A stretch of 64,000 nucleotides of DNA from Ignavibacteria bacterium (GTDB lineage Bacteria > Bacteroidota > Ignavibacteria > Tepidaquicellales > Tepidaquicellaceae). The notes beneath the pieces are model-generated. The model was not told where the DNA came from. It did no database searches and saw nothing but the letters and a program-made list of their open reading frames with translations. The translations under genes were made by a program, and so were the position numbers. Positions 26,566-35,310 of the stretch are shown here, piece after piece; position 1 is the stretch's first letter; every line of letters starts with the position of its first letter. The stretch lies in contig DATAJP010000001.1 in assembly GCA_036262055.1 (NCBI GenBank), positions 124,001-188,000 of the forward strand. Reading direction: 5' to 3'.

Positions 26566-27477
26566 ATGGATATTCAGAAAAGTAATATCTGGCAGGAGCT
26601 TCCTTATGAGAAATGGAAAGGCACATGCAGCACACTTCAAATGTGGATGCAGATTGGCGGGAAGATAAAGCTTGAGCTTTGTCCGTTTCAGAATCATTGG
26701 TGGCACATAACATACTTTGTAACTTCAAGAGGAATGACAAGCCGGCGAATTCCTTATGGTGATGAATGGTTTGAAATTGATTTTGATTTCATTGACCACA
26801 AAATGTATCTGAGAAAAAGCGATGGGCAGGTATCATTAATTGATTTGGTGCCGTGTTCGGTTGCTGATTATTATAAAATGTTTATGGATGCGTTGAAAGG
26901 AATCGGCATCGAAGTCAAAATAAATACTCTCCCACAGGAAGTTCCTAATCCTGTGCCTTTTGAAAAAGATGAGAAGAATTGTTTTTACGACAAAGAGTAT
27001 GTTGAAAGATGGTGGAAGATTTTGGCGGGCATTACTGCTGTGTTTGAAAAATTCCGTTCGCCATTTTACGGCAAGGCAAGTCCCGTGCATTTTTACTGGG
27101 GCTCGTTTGATTTGAGCTTAACGCTTTACTCGGGTAAGATTGCAGAACCGCCTCAGGGCGCTGACCAGATGTTTCGTCTTGCTGAAAACCGCGAGAACTA
27201 TGCGGTTGGGTTCTGGGCGGGAAGTGAAGCGTTTCCAAAACCTGCATTTTATTTTTACATGTATCCTGCACCTGCAGGAATTGAAAAGATAAATATAAAA
27301 CCTCAGAAAGCTTATTGGGATACAAATCTGCGTGAGCATATTTTATTGTATGATGATGTAATAAACTCCGCATCGCCTGAGCCGGCAATAATGGATTTTT
27401 TGCAAAGCTCGTTTGATGAAAGTGTGAAACTCGCAGGTTGGGATATGAAAACTTTGCTTGGTCCTGAAGCAAAATAA
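26566..27477 (+). CDS. DUF5996-family protein
   Basis: The 303-residue protein has WQELPYEKWKGTCSTLQMWM at the start. It continues with QNHWWHITYFVTSRGMTS and the later FHIDF-like EIDFDFIDHKM. VHFYWGSFDLSLTLYSG and FYFYMYPAP close the pattern of the DUF5996 family. The many Trp, His and Tyr residues suggest a ligand-binding cleft, but no reaction is known. It is the first of three plus-strand genes spaced by about 20 bp (Zn-UBP and MFS follow). Confidence 0.88.
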   Translation: MDIQKSNIWQELPYEKWKGTCSTLQMWMQIGGKIKLELCPFQNHWWHITYFVTSRGMTSRRIPYGDEWFEIDFDFIDHKMYLRKSDGQVSLIDLVPCSVADYYKMFMDALKGIGIEVKINTLPQEVPNPVPFEKDEKNCFYDKEYVERWWKILAGITAVFEKFRSPFYGKASPVHFYWGSFDLSLTLYSGKIAEPPQGADQMFRLAENRENYAVGFWAGSEAFPKPAFYFYMYPAPAGIEKINIKPQKAYWDTNLREHILLYDDVINSASPEPAIMDFLQSSFDESVKLAGWDMKTLLGPEAK

Positions 27478-27498
27478 TATTAAAATAAAAAAAATATT

Positions 27499-27765
27499 AT
27501 GTCAAACAATTGTGAACATTATCTGGGGAGTGTTGTGACGATTGAAGCAAATACTCCTGACGGATGCGAAGAATGCCTGAAGACCGGTGACAGCTGGGTT
27601 CATCTGCGTTTATGCCTCACCTGTGGTCATGTCGGCTGCTGCGACAACTCTAAGAACAAACACGCTACAAAACATTTCCACGCAACTCAGCATCCTGTTA
27701 TGAAATCATTTGAACCCGGTGAAGATTGGATGTGGTGCTATGTGGATAATGTGTTTATGAGATAA
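27499..27765 (+). CDS. Stand-alone UBP-type zinc-finger protein
   Basis: The 88-residue protein consists almost entirely of one Zn-UBP domain: CEHYLGSV, GCEECLKTGDSWVHLRLCLT, CGHVGCCDNSKNKHATKHF, then QHPVMKSFEPGEDWMWCYVD. In eukaryotes this fold binds the free C-terminus of ubiquitin. Bacterial stand-alone copies are common in Bacteroidota and their target is unknown. The Cys/His ligands all look intact. It lies between DUF5996 and an MFS transporter. Confidence 0.93.
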   Translation: MSNNCEHYLGSVVTIEANTPDGCEECLKTGDSWVHLRLCLTCGHVGCCDNSKNKHATKHFHATQHPVMKSFEPGEDWMWCYVDNVFMR

Positions 27766-27786
27766 AATAATTTAAGCCCGTGATAT

Positions 27787-29109
27787 TTGTCATCTACAAA
27801 ACAAAATAAAACTCACAGCAGAGCTTTCTTCCCATTGCTCGTTGTTAATTTTGTCAGCGCATTGGGATATAGCATTGTTGTACCTTTTTTAGTTTACATA
27901 ATCATACAATTCGGCGGTAATGCGTTTGTCTATGGAATCATAGGAGCGGTTTACTCGGCATTTCAGCTTATCGGAGCTCCGCTTTTGGGAAAGTGGTCGG
28001 ACATTTATGGTAGGAAAAGAATTCTTCTTTACAGTTCCATAGGTAATGTTATCGGCTGGGGGATATTTTTGATTGCATTTCAGCTTCCGCTTGTTGAGAT
28101 AATTAATTTAAATTTAGGAACATACGGTGTCCTTATAATTACTCTGCCGTTGTTAATACTTTTCATAGGACGTGCAGTCGAAGGGGTGAGTGGCGGGAAT
28201 ATTTCAGTTGCGAATGCTTATGTTGCGGATATCACGTCAGAAAATGAACGCAAGAAAAGTTATGGCAAGATGTCTGTTTCTCAAAACCTTGGTTTTGTTA
28301 TCGGTCCTGCCCTGGCGGGAGTACTGGGCGCAACAGCGCTTGGCAATATTCTGCCCGTTATTGCCGCTATGGTTATCTCCGCGCTGGCAGTTTTGCTCAT
28401 AATTTTTTATTTACCGGGTATAAAACCTAAATCACATTGCGAGTCTCCGGACAAGAATGCAGTTCAAAAAATTTTAGGAGCTGAAAGTAAGGAATGTTAT
28501 AAACACAAAGATGAAGATAAAATAACACTCAAGAAAATTTTGCAAATCAGGTTTATGCCGTTTTTGCTTGTGTTATATTTTTTGATATTTCTCGGGTTTA
28601 ACTTTTTTTATACAGCATTTCCGGTGCACGTCGTAAAAGCAATGAACTGGAGCACATCACAGATGGGAATATTCTTTGCCGGCTTGAGTCTCGGACTTGT
28701 GATAATACAAGGTCCTGTGCTGAGCTTTCTTTCAAAGAAAGTTTCAGATAGTGTGTTGATAATTACAGGTAATTTAATTTTAGGAGCTAATTTTATTTTG
28801 TTATATACGAGTGATAATGTTTTATATTATGTAGCAGGGGGATTGTTTGCGATTGGAAACGGGCTGATGTGGCCGTCGTTTTTGTCTTTGCTTTCAAAAG
28901 CGGCAGATGAGGAGGTGCAGGGTTCCGTTCAGGGATTTGCAAGCAGTATGGGAAGTCTAGCGAGCATTATCGGACTGATAGCAAGCGGTGTTTTGTATGA
29001 AAAATTCGGCAGTGGAACGTTCCTTATCGCAGGAGCAATAATTTATCTGGTTTTCTTCTTATCGTTCAGGTTGATTAAAGTGGAAAGAGAATGCGGGTTT
29101 AATCATTAG
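27787..29109 (+). CDS. MFS transporter, TetA/DHA1-like
   Basis: The 440-residue protein has twelve predicted transmembrane segments. It carries the MFS loop motif A (GKWSDIYGRKRILLYSS) between TM2 and TM3. A second signature sits before TM5 (RAVEGVSGGNISVANAYVAD), as in tetracycline-type antiporters. The central loop (residues about 210-240) is charged and contains Cys/His residues. The protein is likely a proton-coupled drug or metabolite exporter; the substrate is unknown. The start is TTG 27787. Its 3' end overlaps a convergent gene by 11 bp. Confidence 0.92.
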   Translation: MSSTKQNKTHSRAFFPLLVVNFVSALGYSIVVPFLVYIIIQFGGNAFVYGIIGAVYSAFQLIGAPLLGKWSDIYGRKRILLYSSIGNVIGWGIFLIAFQLPLVEIINLNLGTYGVLIITLPLLILFIGRAVEGVSGGNISVANAYVADITSENERKKSYGKMSVSQNLGFVIGPALAGVLGATALGNILPVIAAMVISALAVLLIIFYLPGIKPKSHCESPDKNAVQKILGAESKECYKHKDEDKITLKKILQIRFMPFLLVLYFLIFLGFNFFYTAFPVHVVKAMNWSTSQMGIFFAGLSLGLVIIQGPVLSFLSKKVSDSVLIITGNLILGANFILLYTSDNVLYYVAGGLFAIGNGLMWPSFLSLLSKAADEEVQGSVQGFASSMGSLASIIGLIASGVLYEKFGSGTFLIAGAIIYLVFFLSFRLIKVERECGFNH

Positions 29110-29752
29110 GATTAACTGTCCAATCTTTTAATGATTTCACAAAACGGTTTGTTAAATCATCTTCATTAGACGAAAGTATTGTTACTATTTCATTAAAAGA
29201 AATAACATTGCTGATATTATCAGGATTTTGCGGTTGGATATAAACGATTTCAACATCATAATCTTTGCAAATACTTACAGGAATTTTTTCTCCGGTTTTA
29301 ACCCACCCATGATTTGTCAAAGCATCGATTAAATTATTGTATTTTTTCTTTTGGCTTGTAGCGCAGTAAATTTTAATAAGACCATCAACTAATTTTTTGA
29401 TGTTATTCTCTTTAGCTTTTGATAAATACCAATCTTGTTTATCTCTTCGCGACCGTGAATCCGTTTTCAATTCAGTTAAATAGACTTTTCGTGTAGATTC
29501 ACATATAATTACGTAATCTATTTTAAACGAACTATTTAGCTCGGGAACCTTCTCTGAAATGTCACCAACTCTCACAGGAAATTCAGGCACAATTAAATCA
29601 ATTGTATCACCAAATTTCGTTTTAATTATTTCATCAAGATAAATCGCAAAGAAAATGTCGGCACGTCTTTCAAGCTGATAAGCAGGTAAAAGCCGCCATA
29701 CATCGAGGCGTGAAAATAATTTGTCGATTAACTCACCTGTGTTATTCCTCAT
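29099..29752 (-). CDS. PD-(D/E)XK nuclease-like protein of unknown function
   Basis: The protein has 217 residues. A candidate PD-(D/E)XK core is Asp79 (FKIDYVIIC) and Glu94-Leu-Lys96 (VYLTELKTD), flanked by short hydrophobic strands and followed by basic SRSRRDKQ. This is the spacing seen in restriction-like and repair nucleases. No methylase or other restriction gene is near, so a free-standing role is likely. The sequence is AT-rich. The family is not recognised by name. The motif match is by eye and could be coincidental. Confidence 0.6.
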   Translation of the reverse strand: MRNNTGELIDKLFSRLDVWRLLPAYQLERRADIFFAIYLDEIIKTKFGDTIDLIVPEFPVRVGDISEKVPELNSSFKIDYVIICESTRKVYLTELKTDSRSRRDKQDWYLSKAKENNIKKLVDGLIKIYCATSQKKKYNNLIDALTNHGWVKTGEKIPVSICKDYDVEIVYIQPQNPDNISNVISFNEIVTILSSNEDDLTNRFVKSLKDWTVNPND

Positions 29753-29791
29753 GATTTATTAAGTTTATTTGGCGCTAAAGAATTTAAAACC

Positions 29792-30613
29792 TTACTTCGC
29801 TCTCAGGTAAACGTGTTTGACGTTTTTCTTTCCTGTTTCGCGTTCGTCGATTTCAAATCTGTTGAGACTTTTGATTAAAGGCAGAAGCTTTTTGAAACCG
29901 TAATTGCGCGGGTCAAAGTCAGGCTGTTTTTTGATTATAAGGTCACCAAGCTCACCAAGAAATGCCCATCCGTTTTCATCTGCAACATCGTTAACACTGT
30001 CGGAAATAGATTTCACAAGCTCTTTGTCTATTGTATCAATTGTGTCTGTTGAATTTTGATTGTTGTTTTTTGGCTGAGTGTTTTCAATAGGTGCGGATGA
30101 TTTCTTATTTGTTTTTTTCTTTGAAGGTTTTGACTTCTTAGGTGCTGAAAGAATTGATTTATGTGCCTGCTCTTTTTTTAATATTTCTATGTAGATAAAT
30201 TTATCGCATGCTGAAATAAATGATACGGGAGTTTTCTTTTCGCCGATGCCGAGAACTTTCATTCCTGCTTCGCGCAAACGTGTCGCAAGGCGTGTGAAGT
30301 CACTATCACTGGTTATGAGGCAGAATCCATTTACCCGTCCCGAATATAAAATATCCATTGCATCGATTATCATCGCCGAGTCACTGGCGTTTTTTCCTGT
30401 TGTGTAGCTGTATTGCTGAATCGGAGTAATTGCATTTTCAAGCAGAGCGCTTTTCCATCTTGAAACATGCGGACTTGTCCAGTCGGCATAAATTCTTTTG
30501 AACGCGGGTGTTCCGTATTTTGCAATTTCCTCAAGCATTCCTTTTATGCTTGTCGAGGGGACGTTCTCGGCATCGATTAATACTGCCAGTCTTAAATCTT
30601 TTATCGGTTCCAT
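29792..30613 (-). CDS. NYN (LabA-like) protein with C-terminal LOTUS/OST-HTH domain
   Basis: The 273-residue protein has an N-terminal NYN/DUF88 domain (about 8-150). Its PIN-like acidic residues lie in VLIDAENVP, ASDSAMIIDAMDIL and LITSDSDFTRLATRLREAG. A Lys/Ser-rich linker (about 155-190; KKSKPSKKKTNKKSS) leads to a C-terminal OST-HTH/LOTUS domain, with GWAFLGELGDLIIKKQPDFD and YGFKKLLPLIKSL. LOTUS domains bind RNA, so this is a putative RNase with an RNA-binding module. Its ATG overlaps the fbp stop by one base (TAATG), so the two are coupled. Confidence 0.92.
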   Translation of the reverse strand: MEPIKDLRLAVLIDAENVPSTSIKGMLEEIAKYGTPAFKRIYADWTSPHVSRWKSALLENAITPIQQYSYTTGKNASDSAMIIDAMDILYSGRVNGFCLITSDSDFTRLATRLREAGMKVLGIGEKKTPVSFISACDKFIYIEILKKEQAHKSILSAPKKSKPSKKKTNKKSSAPIENTQPKNNNQNSTDTIDTIDKELVKSISDSVNDVADENGWAFLGELGDLIIKKQPDFDPRNYGFKKLLPLIKSLNRFEIDERETGKKNVKHVYLRAK

Positions 30614-31629
30614 TAATTATTTTTTAAAAATTTTTCTGCCTGTTTTACGTCTTCTTCGCTCCCGATGAAAAGAGGAACGCGTTGATGAAGAGAGTCGGGT
30701 TTTATGTCAAGGATTCTCTGAGAGCCGTTTGAGCTTCTTCCCCCTGCGTGTTCGATAATGTAGCTTAACGGATTTGCTTCATACATTAATCGAAGCTTTC
30801 CGTTTTTATTTTTGTTGTCGGCAGGATACATGAAGATACCGCCATATAAAAGATTTCTATGGAAGTCAGCAACAAGCGAACCGACATATCTCGCGCCATA
30901 AGGACGGTTTGTTTCTTTGTTGTCAACCTTAAGATAATCGATGTAATTTTGCATTCCTTTAGACCACTTGCAATAGTTGCCTTCGTTGACGGAATATGTT
31001 TTTGATTTTTTCGGAATCTGAATGTCTTCACCGAACAAAATAAACTCTCCGACAGTCGGGTCAAGAGTAAAACAGTGCACGCCATTTCCCGCGCAGTAAA
31101 CAAGCACAGTGCTTGAGCCGTAAACGCAGTAACCTGCAGCAACCTGCTCAGTACCTTTTTGCAGACAGTCTTCGATTGTTCCCGGACCTTCGTTTGAGAC
31201 ACGTTTATAAACAGAGAAAATTGTTCCTATGGAAATATTTGCATCGATGTTGGATGAGCCGTCAAGCGGGTCGAAATGAACTATATATTTGTTAGAAATT
31301 GTTTCGCTGTCCTTGAATTTATCATCGAGCGGAATGAAAGTTTCTTCCTCTTCCGAACAAACTGCACAGATATGTCCGCCGAGCTTCATTGTTGTCGTGA
31401 GAACGTCGTTAGCATATTCATCAAGCTTTTTGACTTCTTCGCCTTGCACGTTTTCTTTTCCTGCGAGTCCGAGAATATCAACAAGTCCTGCGCGGTTGAC
31501 TTCCAGAGAAATCAATTTGCACGCAAGTGCAATATCCGCAAGCAGGTCAGAGAGCTGTCCCGATGCTTCAGGTGTTTTTCTTTCTTCTTCTATTATATGA
31601 CGGTAGAGGGTTTTAAACTTACTTTCCAT
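30613..31629 (-). CDS. fbp: Fructose-1,6-bisphosphatase, class I
   Basis: The 338-residue enzyme hydrolyses fructose-1,6-bisphosphate in gluconeogenesis. The metal and phosphate motif is FDPLDGSSNID near residue 110, preceded by the acidic cluster CSEEEETFIPLDD. Later come GYCVYGSSTVLVYC, YGARYVGSLVADFHRNLLYGG, NGKLRLMYEANPLSYI and EHAGGRSSNG. Length and motifs match bacterial class I enzymes of Bacteroidota. It is the first gene of a unit whose next member is the NYN-LOTUS protein. Confidence 0.97.
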   Translation of the reverse strand: MESKFKTLYRHIIEEERKTPEASGQLSDLLADIALACKLISLEVNRAGLVDILGLAGKENVQGEEVKKLDEYANDVLTTTMKLGGHICAVCSEEEETFIPLDDKFKDSETISNKYIVHFDPLDGSSNIDANISIGTIFSVYKRVSNEGPGTIEDCLQKGTEQVAAGYCVYGSSTVLVYCAGNGVHCFTLDPTVGEFILFGEDIQIPKKSKTYSVNEGNYCKWSKGMQNYIDYLKVDNKETNRPYGARYVGSLVADFHRNLLYGGIFMYPADNKNKNGKLRLMYEANPLSYIIEHAGGRSSNGSQRILDIKPDSLHQRVPLFIGSEEDVKQAEKFLKNN

Positions 31630-31656
31630 TCGTTAGTTTATAATTTAATAGTATAT

Positions 31657-32352
31657 TTAATTTATTTTTTTGATTTTAGAAATAAATTTATTCAGGTTGT
31701 TATTGAAATTGTTTTGCAAAAGAGTATCGATATATTTACGAAATATTTCCGAATTGTTATCATTAAATGAATTATAATTATGGCATATTGAATTAACTAT
31801 ATTGTCATTAACTGAACAACCAAATATGTTTACAAAAAAATCTCTTTCATGGCTTGAAAAATCATCAGTAAAAAATAAATCGTTTCTAGTTCTCAAATTG
31901 TCATTTGATCTCCTGGTGTTTCTGGTTTCATCTGTGCAATCTAAAAAAATATAAGCATCTGCAAGTTCAATGAAATTCTTTTCCAGAGATTCGATATATT
32001 TATTTTTTATATATTCATATACATTTAACTCAGGGTTGACAAATTTAAAGGCATAGTTAAATGCGAGTGATGATGTGAAATCAGAGTCGCAGATTACGTT
32101 TATGCCTTTATTAACTAAATTATTTACATGCCCTTGTCTATGGCTGAATATTTCTAAAAAAAATAATTGTTTTTCTTGGTTTTGTTGAAGTGTTAATGGC
32201 TTTTTTATAACGCCAACTTTGTTTATCCATTCTTTGTGTTCTTCAACATAATGTAAACCCAATTCATTACTTAACAACTTTGCTAAAGTGGTTTTCCCTG
32301 AAGCGGATAAACCAGAAAGAACTATAACTTTTCCTTTTTCAGATTTTATCAT
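31657..32352 (-). CDS. P-loop nucleotide kinase-like protein
   Basis: The 231-residue protein has Walker A GLSASGKTTLAK at residues 14-25. After it come EEHKEWINKVGVIKKPLTLQ and a Walker B-like INVICDSDFTSS (Asp near 89). An LID-type Arg-rich segment lies around CTDETRNTRRSNDNLRTRND. The layout is that of deoxynucleoside or thymidylate kinase-like enzymes, but the substrate is not clear. The gene is strikingly AT-rich next to radA and fbp, so it may be a recent arrival. It is 26 bp from the radA stop, in the same direction. Confidence 0.75.
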   Translation of the reverse strand: MIKSEKGKVIVLSGLSASGKTTLAKLLSNELGLHYVEEHKEWINKVGVIKKPLTLQQNQEKQLFFLEIFSHRQGHVNNLVNKGINVICDSDFTSSLAFNYAFKFVNPELNVYEYIKNKYIESLEKNFIELADAYIFLDCTDETRNTRRSNDNLRTRNDLFFTDDFSSHERDFFVNIFGCSVNDNIVNSICHNYNSFNDNNSEIFRKYIDTLLQNNFNNNLNKFISKIKKIN

Positions 32353-32378
32353 TTAAGTAAAGTTTAGTTCTATCGGTG

Positions 32379-33737
32379 TTAGACCAATAGTTCGATTGCG
32401 TTTCTTATGTTTTCCACAGGAACGATGTCGATTTTAGAATTTTTTGTATTAATGTTTTTCAGATTTCCTTTTGGGATAATAATTTTTTTGAAGCCGAGCT
32501 TTGCGGCTTCATTGATTCGTTTATCGATATATGAAATCGTTCTGATTTCACCCGAGAGCCCTATTTCTCCAAGCACGACGGTTTCGGAATCAAGCGGAAT
32601 ATCACGCGACGATGAGTAAATGCTCATTGCAATTGCAAGGTCGATTGCGGGTTCGTCGATTTTCACACCGCCTGCTATATTTACAAATATATCTGATTTA
32701 TTTAAGAAAAGCCCAAGTTTTTTTTCGAGAACAGCAACAAGAAGATTGAGACGCTTATAATCAAAGCCCGATGCGGTTCGCTGGGGCATGCCGTAGTTTG
32801 TTGAAGTTACAAGTCCCTGCACTTCGATTAAGATGGGACGGCTGCCTTCGATGGAGCATGAAATAATACATCCCGATGCTCCGTAATTTCTCTGTGAGAG
32901 AAAAACTTCACTCGGGTTTAAAACTTCTTTAAGCCCTGTATCGGTCATTTCGAAGATTCCGATTTCGTTTGTCGAGCCGAAACGGTTTTTTATACCGCGA
33001 AGGATTCTATATGAATGGGTACGTTCACCCTCGAACTGCAAAACAACATCAACCATGTGTTCGAGGACTTTTGGTCCTGCAATCATTCCTTCTTTTGTAA
33101 TATGTCCGACGATGAAGACGATTATGCCTTTTGATTTTGCAAGCTTGATTAATGCAGAGGTGCAATCGCGAAGCTGTGAAACTGTTCCCGACGCGCTTTC
33201 GAGCTTCGGGTCGTAAATTGTTTGTATGGAATCGATTACGAGTATCTCGGGTTTTTCATTTTCTACAACCGACTCGACTATTTCTAAATTTGTTTCCGAT
33301 ACGACATAAAAATTATTGAGATGATACTTTAATCTGTCGCTGCGGAGTTTAATCTGGAAAGAAGATTCCTCACCGCTTACGTATAAAAATTTTTTGTCTT
33401 TTATGTTGTTGGCAATCTGAAGCATCAGAGTTGATTTTCCGATGCCGGGGTCACCACCGATGAGCAATACCGAACCTTTAACCAAACCGCCGCCGAGAAC
33501 TCTGTCGAGCTCGTCTAAGTTTGTTTTAGTCCGTTCGTAATCGTTTGATATGATATCTGAAATTAACGCAATTTCTGCTGATTTTGCGGCAACTTCGGAT
33601 TTTTTTGTTTTAGATTGTTTTGCTTCAACTACTTCTTCCTGGAAAGTATTCCACTGCTGGCATTCAGGACATTTGCCGAGCCATCGCGGGCTGTTATATC
33701 CGCAGTTCTGGCATATATAAACCGACTTAAGCTTCAT
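32379..33737 (-). CDS. radA: DNA repair protein RadA (Sms)
   Basis: The 452-residue protein has an N-terminal C4 zinc finger (CQNCGY...CPEC). The RecA-like ATPase has Walker A GDPGIGKST near residue 90, and the RadA-specific KNRFGSTNEIGIF lies near 255. The C-terminal Lon-protease-like domain (from about 285) includes DLAIAMSIYSSSRDIPLD and GEIGLSGEIRTI. RadA promotes branch migration during recombination and repair. The start overlaps the end of the cation transporter gene by 11 bp. Confidence 0.97.
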   Translation of the reverse strand: MKLKSVYICQNCGYNSPRWLGKCPECQQWNTFQEEVVEAKQSKTKKSEVAAKSAEIALISDIISNDYERTKTNLDELDRVLGGGLVKGSVLLIGGDPGIGKSTLMLQIANNIKDKKFLYVSGEESSFQIKLRSDRLKYHLNNFYVVSETNLEIVESVVENEKPEILVIDSIQTIYDPKLESASGTVSQLRDCTSALIKLAKSKGIIVFIVGHITKEGMIAGPKVLEHMVDVVLQFEGERTHSYRILRGIKNRFGSTNEIGIFEMTDTGLKEVLNPSEVFLSQRNYGASGCIISCSIEGSRPILIEVQGLVTSTNYGMPQRTASGFDYKRLNLLVAVLEKKLGLFLNKSDIFVNIAGGVKIDEPAIDLAIAMSIYSSSRDIPLDSETVVLGEIGLSGEIRTISYIDKRINEAAKLGFKKIIIPKGNLKNINTKNSKIDIVPVENIRNAIELLV

Positions 33738-34746
33738 ATGCAGGACCTCCGGTAATTTTATCGACAGTCCATTTCGGCAGAAGCTTCATGCGTTCATCTA
33801 TGTGTTGACAATTTGACTCTCCGCACAAAGGACATTTAGGAGGTTTGCACGGGTCCATGTGTATCATGATTTCAAGTTCTGTTGTATTAAATTTTTTGCG
33901 GAGGAAATCCTGAAGCTCCTCATTGATTTTATGCGCCTGTTCAATTTTCATATCAGCAGGAACCGCAATGTGAAAATCCAGAAAATATTTATCACCCGAC
34001 TTCCAGTACCTTAACTGGTGTATGTCAATGATGTTTCCGTTTCTGAATTTTTCCTGTTCAAGCGCGTCGGCAATTTTTTGTAAAGTATCTTTGTCGGTCT
34101 GGTTCATCAACCCGCTGACAGATGCTTTCATAAGCTTGAATCCTGTCCAAAGAATATTCATCGCTATTAATATGGCGACGATAGGGTCTAAATAAATGTA
34201 ATCAGTTATTAAAATTAAAATTAATGCAACGAACGCGGCGATGCTTGTAATGGAATCGGTAAGAATATGTTTTCCATCAGCAACAAGAATCAGACTATTT
34301 GTTTTTTTTCCGGAACGTATCAGGTAAAGTCCGAGTAATAAATTAACGAGGGAAGCGAACGCAATTATAATAACACCCATATCAACTTTTTCAAGCTCAG
34401 GTCCGACGATAATATCTTTTACGCCATAATACATTATGAACAACGCAGCAATTACAATCAACGCACCTTCAAACCCTGCTGAGAAATATTCTATTTTACC
34501 GTAACCGTAAGGTAGATTTTTATTCGGTGGTCTGAGAGTCAGGATTAAACTGTAAAATGCAAAAGCCGAGGCGATGATATTAACGATGGATTCGAGAGCA
34601 TCGGACAAAATTGCTGCAGAGCCGGTGAGCCAATAACCTGCAATTTTGACGAAAAAGAGTGTAATTCCTATCGTCAATGAAAGGATTATAGCTTTTTTCT
34701 TGAGCTTTACTCCGAGTTCCGTTAAATCTGATAGTTCCGTATGCAT
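33727..34746 (-). CDS. Cation diffusion facilitator (CDF) transporter
   Basis: The protein has 339 residues from ATG 34746; an in-frame GTG lies 18 bp upstream. There are six transmembrane segments. The metal-site pairs sit in LSDALESIVNII (TM2) and ADGKHILTDSITSIAAF (TM5). The C-terminal ferredoxin-like domain (from about 215) is followed by an unusual Cys-rich tail, MDPCKPPKCPLCGESNC, which can bind zinc or another metal. CDF proteins export Zn, Fe, Mn or Co in exchange for protons. The metal is not certain, but the tail suggests zinc. Confidence 0.92.
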   Translation of the reverse strand: MHTELSDLTELGVKLKKKAIILSLTIGITLFFVKIAGYWLTGSAAILSDALESIVNIIASAFAFYSLILTLRPPNKNLPYGYGKIEYFSAGFEGALIVIAALFIMYYGVKDIIVGPELEKVDMGVIIIAFASLVNLLLGLYLIRSGKKTNSLILVADGKHILTDSITSIAAFVALILILITDYIYLDPIVAILIAMNILWTGFKLMKASVSGLMNQTDKDTLQKIADALEQEKFRNGNIIDIHQLRYWKSGDKYFLDFHIAVPADMKIEQAHKINEELQDFLRKKFNTTELEIMIHMDPCKPPKCPLCGESNCQHIDERMKLLPKWTVDKITGGPAYEA

Positions 34747-34836
34747 AACTATATAAATTAACACAAATTAAGGAGATAATTTAGGCATAAGAAACAGAAT
34801 ATAATTTGAGAGGTTAAAAAAATATATTTCTAAATC

Positions 34837-35301
34837 ATGAAAAATCTTTATTATGTAACGCTTATAATAGGAATTTTGTTTGTGCTTCTTGCGCTTGGTG
34901 GCGGGACGATTTTTAAAGCGCCGATGACTTCGCTTTCGCAGTATTCATTAGAAAAATCGGGTGTAAAAATCGGATATGTAAATCAGGTTGATGATAAAAT
35001 TGATGATGTTCTTTACCAAGTAAAAAAAGTTCAGTATCAAATTGACAAAATAAAAACTTTTTTCTCTGAAAATAAACCTGACGAGAGTAATTATAAAAGA
35101 GTTCAGAATAAAATTATTGAATCAACAGTTTATAATCCACTTCTTGAGGTGACTTCATTCTTTGTGAGAATATTTTTCTTACTGACAGGCTGCATGATTC
35201 TAATGCTGTCGTTTATAATTTATCTTTTGATGAAGTTCAGCGGATTATTTAAGCGTGTAAAGCATCTTGAAAATCAATTACATATAAAACATTCACATTA
35301 A
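34837..35301 (+). CDS. Two-pass membrane protein with coiled-coil loop
   Basis: The protein has 154 residues. One transmembrane segment is at about 4-24 and another near 112-134. The loop between them (VDDKIDDVLYQVKKVQYQID and on) has heptad-like spacing and is predicted to form a coiled coil. The tail is basic and His-rich (QLHIKHSH). It lies 9 bases upstream of the Sua5 gene in the same direction. No family or function is recognised. Confidence 0.6.
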   Translation: MKNLYYVTLIIGILFVLLALGGGTIFKAPMTSLSQYSLEKSGVKIGYVNQVDDKIDDVLYQVKKVQYQIDKIKTFFSENKPDESNYKRVQNKIIESTVYNPLLEVTSFFVRIFFLLTGCMILMLSFIIYLLMKFSGLFKRVKHLENQLHIKHSH

Positions 35302-35310
35302 CTCCCCGAT

